DNA of 64,000 nucleotides. It comes from Dorea_A sp016295505. Its GTDB lineage: Bacteria > Bacillota > Clostridia > Lachnospirales > Lachnospiraceae. A model generated the notes under the pieces. That model did not search any database and had not been told where the DNA came from. It worked only from the letters and a program-made list of their open reading frames with translations. Below are positions 8,764 to 17,215 of the stretch, piece after piece; within the stretch, counting starts at the first letter, position 1; every line of letters starts with the position of its first letter. The DNA is taken from the NCBI RefSeq assembly GCF_039832105.1, contig NZ_JBDOHS010000009.1, forward strand, positions 86,555 through 150,554. The letters are read 5' to 3'. A program made the position numbers and the translations under genes.

Positions 8764-10002
8764 TCACATAAACATGTTGCCGGTTCCTACATACCGGATG
8801 CCGTCTTCGAAGACGCGTTTTCCTCCAAGAGTGACAAGCTTTACATCATTCAAAAGGGTGATATCCTGGCTTAAGTCACCGCCGACTACCAGAAGATCTG
8901 CGTCCAGACCTTCTTTAACCAGTCCGCGTTCATTTTCGAAGCCAAGTACCTTTGCAGGATTGGAGGTTGCAGTCTGGATAGCCTGCACCGGAGTGATACC
9001 GTATTCTACCATGTACTGAAGTTCTCTTGGAAGCGGAAGAAGCGGAGAACCGTATACGACCATGTCTGTTCCGGCAAGTATGGTAACACCGGTATCATAA
9101 AACTTTTTGAAGTTATCTCGATAAGCTTTGTAAGCCGGTTCAAAATACTCCCAGTTAGCCATTTCCTTTTGCATAACAGGATCATTGACCGGTTTTCCTG
9201 CACATTCTTCCAGGTTTTTCTTTGTGATCTCATAGAGATAAGTATAAGCCATAATGGTAGGAGTCCAGGCAAGTCCTTTTTCCGCCATCTGCTGTGCCTG
9301 CTCATAAGTCATGAAAGTACCGTGTTCGATGGTGTCAAAGCCGGCATCAATACTCATCTGAATTCCTGGCTGGGTTCCGGCGTGGATGCCGCACTTGATG
9401 CCTCTGCGATGGCATTCATCGACGGCCGCATCCAGTTCTTCCTGCGTATACTCAGGGATATGGCTTCTATGCGTAGTAAGAATCTTCACCCATTCTGCTC
9501 CGTCACGCACCTGGCGGCGGATCTCTTTGCGGATCTCCCATGGTCCGTCTACCTGGGCGATATCATCATCCCATCCATGACCTCCGGTCATGCACATTCC
9601 ATTGTCAACATGTGTAATTCTCGGGATTGTGATAAATCCTTTTTCCGCAGCCATCTTTAATGTAGCACATAGCTTTCTTGCAGAAGTCATGTCACGTACA
9701 CTGGTAATGCCGCGTTCAAAGGCGGCCTGTGCGTGCTGTAATGCATACAAAGTGATCAGCTGATCATTGTAATTGAAGCTGTCAGGCTGTGAGAACCAGT
9801 AGCCAAGATGCACATGCATATCGCACAGACCCGGTAAAAGAGTCGCATCTCCATAATCTCTGACCTCTTTTTCCGGGAATTCAGCAATCAGTGCCTCTTT
9901 GGTTCCAATCTTTTTAATCTTTCCGTTCTCAATAGCAACTGCCTGGTTTTCCAGTACTGTTTTACCGTCACCGGTAATGATGTGTTTTGCACAAATAATC
10001 AT
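8764..10002 (-). CDS. Metal-dependent amidohydrolase
   Basis: The protein has the two-part beta-sandwich and TIM-barrel layout of amidohydrolases. The metal motif is LLPGLCDMHVHLG, the later HAG and EHGT segments supply further His ligands, EWVKI may supply the bridging lysine, and AGTDMVVYG supplies the Asp. It most resembles the imidazolonepropionase/Xaa-Pro dipeptidase-like branch with broad or unknown substrate. It has no signal peptide, so it is cytoplasmic. Its ATG pair allows a start at 10008 or 10002; AGGGA is well spaced only for 10002. It is the second gene on the minus strand after the flavodoxin-like gene, with a TATAAT-like element between them. The substrate cannot be named. Confidence 0.8.
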   Translation of the reverse strand: MIICAKHIITGDGKTVLENQAVAIENGKIKKIGTKEALIAEFPEKEVRDYGDATLLPGLCDMHVHLGYWFSQPDSFNYNDQLITLYALQHAQAAFERGITSVRDMTSARKLCATLKMAAEKGFITIPRITHVDNGMCMTGGHGWDDDIAQVDGPWEIRKEIRRQVRDGAEWVKILTTHRSHIPEYTQEELDAAVDECHRRGIKCGIHAGTQPGIQMSIDAGFDTIEHGTFMTYEQAQQMAEKGLAWTPTIMAYTYLYEITKKNLEECAGKPVNDPVMQKEMANWEYFEPAYKAYRDNFKKFYDTGVTILAGTDMVVYGSPLLPLPRELQYMVEYGITPVQAIQTATSNPAKVLGFENERGLVKEGLDADLLVVGGDLSQDITLLNDVKLVTLGGKRVFEDGIRYVGTGNMFM

Positions 10003-10047
10003 ATTCATTCCCTGCCTTTTGCATAAATATTAATTATATTATACCAT

Positions 10048-10599
10048 TTATGCATTGAGAGAGCAAACATATCTGACCAGAGGTTCTATGGAATTCCGGT
10101 CGCAAAAATCCACCTTTTTTCCATAAGTATCAAGCATCATGTGATCTTCCTCGGTCAACTCGGAAGGGTCTTTTGAGACCATGACCTTGTGGAGCATAGC
10201 CATCATGGACTTGTGAATGAAGTTCAGACGGGAGTAATCAATACCGCCGCGCAGATGAAAGATCTGCATCGCGTTCATCATATCCGGGGTCAGAACCCTG
10301 GACAGTCCTTCGCGGATGTGGGATACATTATTCTTATCCTGTGGATCGGCAACTCCACAGGTGAATAAAACAAGATTTTTTTCTTTGATGGAATCATAAT
10401 TTTTTGTAAGGAGTGAGATGCCGCTGACACCGCCTGCATACAGACCGCCTCCATAGATGATCGTGTCATATTCGGAAAGGGAAGAGGGACGAACGGACCG
10501 TCTTTCAAGAACCGGGCAGGACAGAGCCCCGGCAATCCATTCAGCATAGCGCCTGGTAGATCCATATTTTGATTCATATATTACAATTGTCTGATTCAT
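10048..10599 (-). CDS. Flavodoxin-domain protein
   Basis: IVIYESKYGSTRRYAEWIA is the FMN phosphate-binding loop, and IIYGGGLYAGGVSG and LFTCGVADP are the later flavin-contact loops. At 183 residues it is longer than classic flavodoxins and resembles the protoporphyrinogen-oxidase-like HemG/flavodoxin_5 group found in Clostridia. It probably carries FMN and acts in a redox reaction in the cytoplasm. ATG 10599 (minus strand) has GGAGG six bases upstream; a longer start at 10635 lacks a site. It is divergent from a TetR regulator across about 170 bp, so that regulator may control it (inference). Confidence 0.8.
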   Translation of the reverse strand: MNQTIVIYESKYGSTRRYAEWIAGALSCPVLERRSVRPSSLSEYDTIIYGGGLYAGGVSGISLLTKNYDSIKEKNLVLFTCGVADPQDKNNVSHIREGLSRVLTPDMMNAMQIFHLRGGIDYSRLNFIHKSMMAMLHKVMVSKDPSELTEEDHMMLDTYGKKVDFCDRNSIEPLVRYVCSLNA

Positions 10600-10662
10600 A
10601 ATAACCTCCGGATCATATGATGTAAAATATAACAATACGTTGAAAAGTATAAAATGTCACAG

Positions 10663-10691
10663 TTGTAACATTTTCATTTCTATAGTATACT
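10663..10691 (+). promoter_or_regulatory. Promoter for the TetR gene
   Basis: TTGTAA (10663-10668), a 17-base spacer and TATACT (10686-10691) lie in the divergent region between the flavodoxin-like gene and the TetR gene. Confidence 0.5.
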
Positions 10692-10769
10692 AAAGCAATA
10701 TAAGAAATCAATAACAGGATGGAAAGTGCTACATAATCGCTTTTTTGTGACAGTTTGGAGAATGGTGGT

Positions 10770-11333
10770 ATGAATGGACATCAGAGACAACAGGAGATAT
10801 CCAGGCATATGATAGAAGATGCTTTCTTCATGTTGCTGGGCAGAGAACCATATGAAAGAATTACCGTGTCAGAGATTGCCGATAAGGCAGAAGTCTCCAG
10901 GAGGACATTTTACCGTCTGTACGGTGGAAAGGAAGAAGTCCTGAGAAACTGGCTGGAACGACTTTGTGAAGAATACCGGACAGGATATCCGGCACTTGAA
11001 AAGTATGATATCCGGCAGATATCCATGGACTATTTTCAATTCTGGTACAGGCACCGGGAACGACTTCTTCTGATGCACAAAAATGGACTTGGACTCTATA
11101 TTCTGTATTATGCAACGGGGCATCTGTCTCACAGAGTGATGGAAAAGCGAATCGGAGAGGAACGGGCAGGAAGCAGATCGCAGGCAGAATATTTTATGGA
11201 GTATTCTGCAGGTGGATTCGGAAATCTTCTGTTCCGGTGGCTGGAGACCGGGATGAAGGAAAGTCCGCAGGAATACGCAGTTTCTGTGAGCAATTCCATA
11301 TGCAGGATTCTATCGCCTTCCGTGGAGACCTGA
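10770..11333 (+). CDS. TetR/AcrR family transcriptional regulator
   Basis: The N-terminal 60 residues form a TetR helix-turn-helix: ITVSEIADKAEVSRRTFYRLYGGKEEVL. The remaining 120 residues are a helical effector domain without a recognisable ligand motif, ending WLETGMKESPQEYA as in the DUF1956/TetR_C-type group. ATG 10770 is preferred over TTG 10755 because GGAG lies nine bases upstream of it. It is divergent from the flavodoxin-like gene and 56 bp upstream of an NSS transporter; either could be its target. TetR proteins usually repress and autoregulate. Confidence 0.85.
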   Translation: MNGHQRQQEISRHMIEDAFFMLLGREPYERITVSEIADKAEVSRRTFYRLYGGKEEVLRNWLERLCEEYRTGYPALEKYDIRQISMDYFQFWYRHRERLLLMHKNGLGLYILYYATGHLSHRVMEKRIGEERAGSRSQAEYFMEYSAGGFGNLLFRWLETGMKESPQEYAVSVSNSICRILSPSVET

Positions 11334-11389
11334 GGGAATGGTCTATGCTTACATTCAAATAAAATTATATAATATTGAGAGGTACAATT

Positions 11390-12712
11390 ATGAAAAAAAG
11401 AGATTCATTCAGCTCGAGATGGGGGTTTATCCTTGCCTGTATCGGGTCAGCAGTAGGAATGGGAAATATCTGGATGTTTCCGACCAGAGTGTCATTATAT
11501 GGGGGAGGATCCTTTATTATTCCCTATTTTATCTTTGTAATCCTGATCGGATCAACCGGAATCATTGGAGAGATGAGTTTCGGAAGAGCCACAAGATCCG
11601 GTCCGGTGGATGCATTTGGATATGCGTGTGAAAGGAAGGGGAATCGGAAAATAGGCGAAGCCATCGGTCTGATTCCGGTTCTGGGATCACTTGCAATGGC
11701 GATCGGATACACGGTCGTGCTTGGATGGATCCTGAAGTATGCGGTTGGAACATTTACAGGTACAACACTTGCTGCGAATGACGTGGAAGGATTTGGAGCG
11801 GCGTTTGGAGGTATGGCTTCCGCATTCGGAAATAATGGATGGCTGCTGGGAGCTCTGGTTCTGGCTGTATTGATTCTGATGCTGGGTGTGAAAAGCGGGA
11901 TTGAAAAAGCCAATAAAGTCATGATGCCGGTGTTTTTCATTCTGTTTCTGATACTGGGAATCTATGTCTTTTTTCAGCCGGGAGCAAGTGAAGGATATCG
12001 ATATATTTTCCGTGTGGATCCAAAAGCGCTTGCGGATCCGACCACCTGGATCTTTGCGCTTGGGCAGGCATTTTTCTCCCTGTCAATTGCCGGAAACGGA
12101 ACGCTGATCTATGGATCCTATCTGTCTGATGAGGAGAATATTCCTGCATCCGCAGGGCGTGTGGCATTCTTTGATACTCTGGCGGCACTTCTCGCAGCGC
12201 TGGTGATCATACCGGCGATGGCAACAACCGGAAGCCAGCTGAATCAGGGGGGACCGGGACTGATGTTTATCTTCCTGCCCAATCTGTTCAAATCCATGCC
12301 GGGCGGACATGTGGTTGCGATTATATTCTTTGTGGCAGTGTTGTTTGCGGGAATGTCTTCCCTGATCAATCTTTATGAGGCACCAATTGCGACTGTACAG
12401 GAAAAGTTCGGCCTCGGACGGGTGCAAGCATGTGCGCTTACGGGTGTTTTCAGCGCTGTTGTGGCAGTCTGCATTCAGGGGATCGTGTCCGGATGGATGG
12501 ATGTACTGTCCATCTACATCTGCCCGCTGGGAGCAGGACTTGCTGCGATCATGTTCTTCTGGATCTGCGGTAAGGAATATGTAGAAGAACAGGTAAATAA
12601 AGGACGGGAAAAGAAAATAAGCAGCAAGGTCTATTATGTAAGCAAATATCTGTTTTGTCCGATCTGTTTTCTGGTTCTGATTCTGGGAATTGTGATGGGC
12701 GGAATCGGCTAA
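11390..12712 (+). CDS. Sodium-dependent NSS/SNF family transporter
   Basis: The protein begins RDSFSSRWGFILACIGSAVGMGNIW, of which GSAVGMGNIW is the unwound helix-1 signature of neurotransmitter:sodium symporters. It has about 11-12 membrane helices and the usual length of about 440 residues. Bacterial members import amino acids such as tryptophan, tyrosine, leucine or methionine with sodium. ATG 11390 has AGAGG eight bases upstream; a TTG at 11375 does not. The exact substrate cannot be read. It is 56 bp downstream of the TetR gene and may be in its operon. Confidence 0.9.
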   Translation: MKKRDSFSSRWGFILACIGSAVGMGNIWMFPTRVSLYGGGSFIIPYFIFVILIGSTGIIGEMSFGRATRSGPVDAFGYACERKGNRKIGEAIGLIPVLGSLAMAIGYTVVLGWILKYAVGTFTGTTLAANDVEGFGAAFGGMASAFGNNGWLLGALVLAVLILMLGVKSGIEKANKVMMPVFFILFLILGIYVFFQPGASEGYRYIFRVDPKALADPTTWIFALGQAFFSLSIAGNGTLIYGSYLSDEENIPASAGRVAFFDTLAALLAALVIIPAMATTGSQLNQGGPGLMFIFLPNLFKSMPGGHVVAIIFFVAVLFAGMSSLINLYEAPIATVQEKFGLGRVQACALTGVFSAVVAVCIQGIVSGWMDVLSIYICPLGAGLAAIMFFWICGKEYVEEQVNKGREKKISSKVYYVSKYLFCPICFLVLILGIVMGGIG

Positions 12713-12761
12713 ATTATAAAAAAGTATTTTAAAAAGTCATATTTTTTGTGGAAAATACATC

Positions 12762-12790
12762 TTGAAATTGACACATACGATCTATATAAT
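12762..12790 (+). promoter_or_regulatory. Promoter upstream of the MATE gene
   Basis: TTGAAA (12762-12767), a 17-base spacer and TATAAT (12785-12790). Transcription should start near 12797, just ahead of the palindrome at 12805. Confidence 0.7.
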
Positions 12791-12804
12791 GAATAAAGTT
12801 TTTT

Positions 12805-12849
12805 TGACAGGACTGTCGCAAATGAATTAAATTTGCGACAGTCCTGTCA
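12805..12849. promoter_or_regulatory. 19-bp perfect inverted repeat in the MATE leader (operator or RNA hairpin)
   Basis: TGACAGGACTGTCGCAAAT (12805-12823) pairs perfectly with 12831-12849 around a seven-base GAATTAA loop. Each arm contains its own small palindrome, GACAG-GA-CTGTC. No T run follows on either strand, so it is not a standard terminator. It lies right after a strong promoter and 36 bp before the MATE start, which suits a repressor site or a leader hairpin. Confidence 0.7.
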
Positions 12850-12885
12850 TATGCCAAAAATCTTTTGAAGTTGGAGGATATACAG

Positions 12886-14244
12886 ATGCACAATGATATG
12901 ACAACAGGCAACCCGACAAAGATTATATTGAACTTTACATTTCCGATTCTGGTCGGAAATATATTTCAGCAGTTATATAGTATGGTGGATACCGTAATAG
13001 TTGGTAAATTTGTCGGCAATACGGCTCTTGCGGCAGTTGGATCCTGTGGAACGCTGATGTTTCTGATTCTTGGATTTCTGATGGGACTGACTGCAGGATT
13101 CACCGTAATTACGGCACAGCACTTCGGGGCAGGAAATATGCGGGCGGTGCGCCAGTCTGTGGTATCAGCGGCCATTCTCTCTGCAATCATCTCAGTCGTT
13201 CTCACATTTTTAAGTATGATATTGATGAAGAAGATCCTGTGCTGGATGAATACACCGGCCGACATGTATGATCAGGCCTACAGCTATATCATGATCATCT
13301 GTGGAGGAATTGTGGCACAGGTACTTTATAATCTTCTTTCCAGTCTTTTAAGGGCGGTGGGAGACAGTAAGCGACCTTTGTATTTTCTTATCCTGGCAGC
13401 ACTGTTAAACATGATCCTGGATCTTCTCTTTATCATTGTATTTCAGATGGGCGCGGCAGGGGCTGCATATGCGACTGTGATCTCACAGGGGATATCCGGA
13501 ATTCTGTGTCTGATCTATATTGTAAAGAAGGTTCCGATTCTGCATCCGGGGAAGGAAGAATGGAAAATGAACTGGAATCTGGCAAAATGGCAGATGGGAA
13601 TCGGTCTTCCGATGGCATTCCAGTACTCTATCACAGCGATTGGAACGATTGTTGTTCAGTCTGCACTGAATCTGCTCGGATCTGTGGCAGTTGCAGGGTT
13701 CTCAGCCGCCAACAAGATTGAGCAGGTATTTACACAGGCATATATTGCCATTGGAACCACAATGGCGACTTATTGTGCACAGAACATGGGAGCACGGCGG
13801 GTAGAACGAGTCCGCGATGGATTTCGAAGTGCTGTATGGATCGGGATTGCATATTCTGTTGTGGCAGGTTCTGTTCTTGCTTTTGCCGGAAAATATATGA
13901 CAGGATTATTTGTATCAGAGAATATCAGTCAGATCACCGGATATGTGGATATCTATCTGAAATGTATTGGAGGTTCTCTGATCTTCCTGACATTCGTCAA
14001 TATATATCGGAATGGCATCCAGGGAATGGGATATGGTCTGCTGCCGATGACAGCAGGGATTGCAGAATTAATCGGAAGAAGTGTGGCAGCGATCGCAGCA
14101 TCCCGCGTTGGAAGCTATACCGGAATTTGTCTGGCCAGTCCGACGGCATGGATACTCGCAGGAGGTCTTCTTATCATCATGTATTGTGGGATTATGAAAA
14201 ATGTCACGAAAAAAACAGAAGATAATTCCGGAGTTCACAGGTAA
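12886..14244 (+). CDS. MATE family multidrug/metabolite efflux transporter
   Basis: It is a 452-residue membrane protein with twelve predicted helices in two matching halves. FPILVGNIFQQLYSMVDTVIVG at the N-terminus is typical of MATE pumps, which export cationic drugs or metabolites using sodium or proton gradients. ATG 12886 is chosen because GGAGG lies eight bases upstream; a TTG at 12865 is not supported. It has its own promoter and a strong palindrome in the leader, so expression is probably regulated. It is full length, unlike the truncated MATE part of the chimera at 25303. Confidence 0.9.
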   Translation: MHNDMTTGNPTKIILNFTFPILVGNIFQQLYSMVDTVIVGKFVGNTALAAVGSCGTLMFLILGFLMGLTAGFTVITAQHFGAGNMRAVRQSVVSAAILSAIISVVLTFLSMILMKKILCWMNTPADMYDQAYSYIMIICGGIVAQVLYNLLSSLLRAVGDSKRPLYFLILAALLNMILDLLFIIVFQMGAAGAAYATVISQGISGILCLIYIVKKVPILHPGKEEWKMNWNLAKWQMGIGLPMAFQYSITAIGTIVVQSALNLLGSVAVAGFSAANKIEQVFTQAYIAIGTTMATYCAQNMGARRVERVRDGFRSAVWIGIAYSVVAGSVLAFAGKYMTGLFVSENISQITGYVDIYLKCIGGSLIFLTFVNIYRNGIQGMGYGLLPMTAGIAELIGRSVAAIAASRVGSYTGICLASPTAWILAGGLLIIMYCGIMKNVTKKTEDNSGVHR

Positions 14245-14331
14245 GATATTCCCTTTTTCGTTTTCCTGTGATATAATTTATAATAATTATGCAAAGAAAG
14301 CATAGAACATACAATTAAGGAGCATGAACTT

Positions 14332-15030
14332 ATGAAAAGAGTATTGTTGAAACTCAGCGGGGAAGCTCTCGCAGGAGATAAAAAGACCGGATTTGATGAA
14401 GCAACCTGTATGGGCGTAGCAAAGCAGGTAAAGCAGTTGGTAGATGATGGAATTCAGGTTGCGATTGTGACCGGAGGAGGCAATTTCTGGAGGGGAAGAA
14501 CCAGTGAGACGATTGACCGTGTAAAAGCAGATCAGATCGGCATGCTGGCGACGGTCATGAACTGTATCTACGTGTCCGATATCTTTCGTTATGCAGGAAT
14601 GAAGACAGAAGTATTTACGCCGTTTGTATGCGGAGCATTTACGACTCTGTTTTCCAAGGACGCTGCAGTAGAAGCGCTGAATGAGGGAAAGGTCATCTTC
14701 TTCGCCGGAGGAACCGGACATCCGTATTTTTCTACGGATACAGGAGCAGTTCTTCGTGCGATTGAGATTGAGGCAGATGCAATGCTTCTGGCAAAGGCGA
14801 TTGACGGAATCTATGACAGTGATCCGAAGGTAAATCCGCAGGCGAAAAAGTATGATGAGATCTCAATTCAGGAGATCATCGACAAAAAGTTGATGGCGGT
14901 TGATCTTACCGCGTCGATCATGTGCCTGGAGAATAAGATGCCGATGCTGGTGTTCGGACTGAATGAAGAGAACAGCATTGTAGAAACTATGAAGGGAACA
15001 TTTACGGGAACAAAAGTGACCGTATCATAA
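14332..15030 (+). CDS. pyrH: UMP kinase
   Basis: The 232-residue protein begins RVLLKLSGEAL and has VTGGGNFWRGR and FFAGGTGHPYFSTDT, the signatures of bacterial UMP kinase in the amino-acid kinase superfamily. It phosphorylates UMP to UDP with ATP and is normally a hexamer regulated by GTP and UTP. Length is normal. It heads the pyrH-frr-uppS-cdsA-dxr-rseP run, an order well known in Firmicutes, although tsf and rpsB are not upstream here. A TATAAT-like element is near 14270, so transcription may begin just upstream. Confidence 0.97.
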   Translation: MKRVLLKLSGEALAGDKKTGFDEATCMGVAKQVKQLVDDGIQVAIVTGGGNFWRGRTSETIDRVKADQIGMLATVMNCIYVSDIFRYAGMKTEVFTPFVCGAFTTLFSKDAAVEALNEGKVIFFAGGTGHPYFSTDTGAVLRAIEIEADAMLLAKAIDGIYDSDPKVNPQAKKYDEISIQEIIDKKLMAVDLTASIMCLENKMPMLVFGLNEENSIVETMKGTFTGTKVTVS

Positions 15031-15046
15031 ATGAGGAGGAAAAACT

Positions 15047-15598
15047 ATGAATGCAAGACTGAATGTTTATGAAGAAAAGATGAAAAAGACGCTGGGGAAT
15101 CTTGACGGAGAGCTCAGTGCAATCCGTGCCGGACGTGCCAATCCGAATGTATTGAACAAGATTGTTGTAGATTATTATGGAACACCGACTCCGATTCAGC
15201 AGGTTGCGAATGTATCCGTTCCGGAAGCACGTATGATCCAGATCCAGCCATGGGAGAAGAAGATGCTGAAGGTCATTGAAAAAGCAATTCAGGTATCTGA
15301 TCTTGGAATCAATCCGACCAATGATGGTTCTACGATCCGTCTTGTTTTTCCGGAACTTACAGAGGAGCGAAGAAAAGAGCTGGTAAAGGATGTTAAGAAA
15401 AAAGGAGAGGCTGCAAAGGTTGCAATCCGTAACATCCGCCGTGACGGAATTGACGCAGTAAAGAAACTGAAAGGTTCTGAAGTATCTGAAGATGAGATCA
15501 AGGATATGGAAGATGATCTTCAGAAGATGACAGACAAATATGTAAAAGAGATTGATAAGTCAGTGGAGAAGAAGTCCAAAGAAGTAATGACAGTATAA
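15047..15598 (+). CDS. frr: Ribosome recycling factor
   Basis: The 183-residue protein has the RRF pattern: a three-helix bundle with LSAIRAGRANPNVL near the N-terminus and TEERRKELVKDVKK near the middle. It splits post-termination ribosomes together with EF-G. The gene follows pyrH by 16 bp with an AGGAGG site. A GC-rich hairpin lies between it and uppS (arms 15607-15616 and 15626-15636) but has no clear T tract, so it may only attenuate transcription. Confidence 0.97.
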   Translation: MNARLNVYEEKMKKTLGNLDGELSAIRAGRANPNVLNKIVVDYYGTPTPIQQVANVSVPEARMIQIQPWEKKMLKVIEKAIQVSDLGINPTNDGSTIRLVFPELTEERRKELVKDVKKKGEAAKVAIRNIRRDGIDAVKKLKGSEVSEDEIKDMEDDLQKMTDKYVKEIDKSVEKKSKEVMTV

Positions 15599-15662
15599 GT
15601 AAGATGAGGGCAGCCCAGGGTGACTGGGGCTGTCCTTACGTTATAGAAGGAGATTAGACAAT

Positions 15663-16382
15663 ATGAATGTACCGCAGCATGTTGCGATTATCTTGGATGG
15701 AAACGGGCGTTGGGCCAGAGCGAAGGGAATGCCGCGTAATTATGGTCATGCACAGGGAAGCAAGAATGTAGAACGTATCTGCGAGGAAGCATGGCGCATG
15801 GGGATCAAGTATCTGACGGTATATGCATTTTCTACAGAGAACTGGAACCGTCCGAAGGATGAAGTGGATGCACTGATGTCGCTTTTGAGAAATTATATGA
15901 AGACTTGCCTGAAAACGGCTGCAAAGAATGACATGAAGGTGCGTGTGATCGGGGATATATCAAGATTAGATGAGGATATCAGAAAACGGATTCTGGAGCT
16001 TGAGGAGGCGACAAAGGAGAATGGCGGCCTGAATTTTCAGATTGCCATTAATTATGGAAGCAGAGATGAGATCCTTCGCGCAGTCCGCAGGATTGCAGAT
16101 GATTGCATTGCCGGAAAGATAAAGACAGAAGCGATTGATGAAGAGATCTTTGAACATTATCTGGATACGCATGATATACCGGATCCGGATCTTATGATCC
16201 GAACCAGCGGAGAACTCCGACTTTCCAATTATCTGTTATGGCAGCTGGCATATACAGAATTCTATTTTACAGACGTTCCGTGGCCTGATTTCACGAAAGA
16301 AGAGCTGTTAAAGGCGATTGAGCAGTATAACGCCAGAGATCGAAGGTACGGAGGCGTAAAGGAGGAAAAACAGAATGTTTAA
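15663..16382 (+). CDS. uppS: Isoprenyl transferase (undecaprenyl diphosphate synthase)
   Basis: VAIILDGNGRWA is the catalytic Asp and phosphate-binding motif, and DPDLMIRTSGELRLSNYLLWQ is the second conserved block of cis-prenyltransferases. The enzyme extends farnesyl diphosphate with isopentenyl diphosphate to make the C55 lipid carrier for peptidoglycan. Length is normal at 239 residues. Its 3' end overlaps cdsA by eight bases, indicating coupled translation. Confidence 0.96.
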   Translation: MNVPQHVAIILDGNGRWARAKGMPRNYGHAQGSKNVERICEEAWRMGIKYLTVYAFSTENWNRPKDEVDALMSLLRNYMKTCLKTAAKNDMKVRVIGDISRLDEDIRKRILELEEATKENGGLNFQIAINYGSRDEILRAVRRIADDCIAGKIKTEAIDEEIFEHYLDTHDIPDPDLMIRTSGELRLSNYLLWQLAYTEFYFTDVPWPDFTKEELLKAIEQYNARDRRYGGVKEEKQNV

Positions 16383-17181
16383 GACAAGATTGTTAAGCGG
16401 AATTGTGCTTGTAATTGTACTGATTCTTACGGTCGGAAACGGTGGGGGACTGTTGTTTGGATTCCTGGCTCTGATCAGTCTGATCGGGTTATCAGAATTA
16501 TACAAGGTTGTGGGAGTGCACAATAAACTGCCGGGACTGACAGGATATCTTGCGGCAGTCGTTTATTATGCTCTGGTGATTAGTTCGCATATGGAATATG
16601 TAACCCTGCTCACCATTCTTTTCCTTGTAGTTGTTATGGCAGTGTATGTATTTACATTTCCGACATACAGAGCAGAGCAGGTTATGACGGTGTTCTTTGG
16701 GCTGTTTTACGTGGCGGTTATGCTTTCTTACGTATATCAGACGAGAATGCTTGCGGATGGGGCGGTTGTTGTGTGGCTGATCTTTTTAAGCTCCTGGGGA
16801 TGTGATACCTGTGCATATTGTGTGGGTATGCTGATCGGAAAGCATAAGATGGCGCCGAAGCTCAGTCCGAAAAAGTCGGTAGAAGGCGGAATCGGAGGAG
16901 TAGTCGGAGCTGCACTCCTTGGTGCACTTTTTGCTCTGGCAGCCAATCATTGGGCAGGTGCAGATGCCAATGTGCTGCATTATGCGATCATCTGCGGAGT
17001 CGGCGGCATGATCTCTCAGGTCGGAGATCTGGCTGCTTCTGCAATTAAAAGAAATCATGAGATTAAAGATTATGGTAAGCTGATTCCGGGACATGGCGGT
17101 ATTCTGGATCGTTTTGACAGTGTAATATTTACGGCACCTGTCATCTATTATCTGGCAACATTCCTTGCCGGAACATTGTAA
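16375..17181 (+). CDS. cdsA: Phosphatidate cytidylyltransferase
   Basis: A membrane protein of about seven to eight helices ending with the CdsA signature, here SAIKRNHEIKDYGKLIPGHG followed by GILDRFDS. It makes CDP-diacylglycerol from phosphatidic acid and CTP, the branch point for membrane phospholipids. It overlaps uppS by eight bases, and dxr follows within 35 bp. Confidence 0.95.
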   Translation: MFKTRLLSGIVLVIVLILTVGNGGGLLFGFLALISLIGLSELYKVVGVHNKLPGLTGYLAAVVYYALVISSHMEYVTLLTILFLVVVMAVYVFTFPTYRAEQVMTVFFGLFYVAVMLSYVYQTRMLADGAVVVWLIFLSSWGCDTCAYCVGMLIGKHKMAPKLSPKKSVEGGIGGVVGAALLGALFALAANHWAGADANVLHYAIICGVGGMISQVGDLAASAIKRNHEIKDYGKLIPGHGGILDRFDSVIFTAPVIYYLATFLAGTL

Positions 17182-17215
17182 TCTTATATGAAAGCATTCA
17201 TGAAAGAGGTAGAAT

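Noticed and set aside
12805..12849. Palindrome as an intrinsic terminator of the NSS transporter gene
   Set aside because: No T run follows on either strand, and a promoter lies just upstream.
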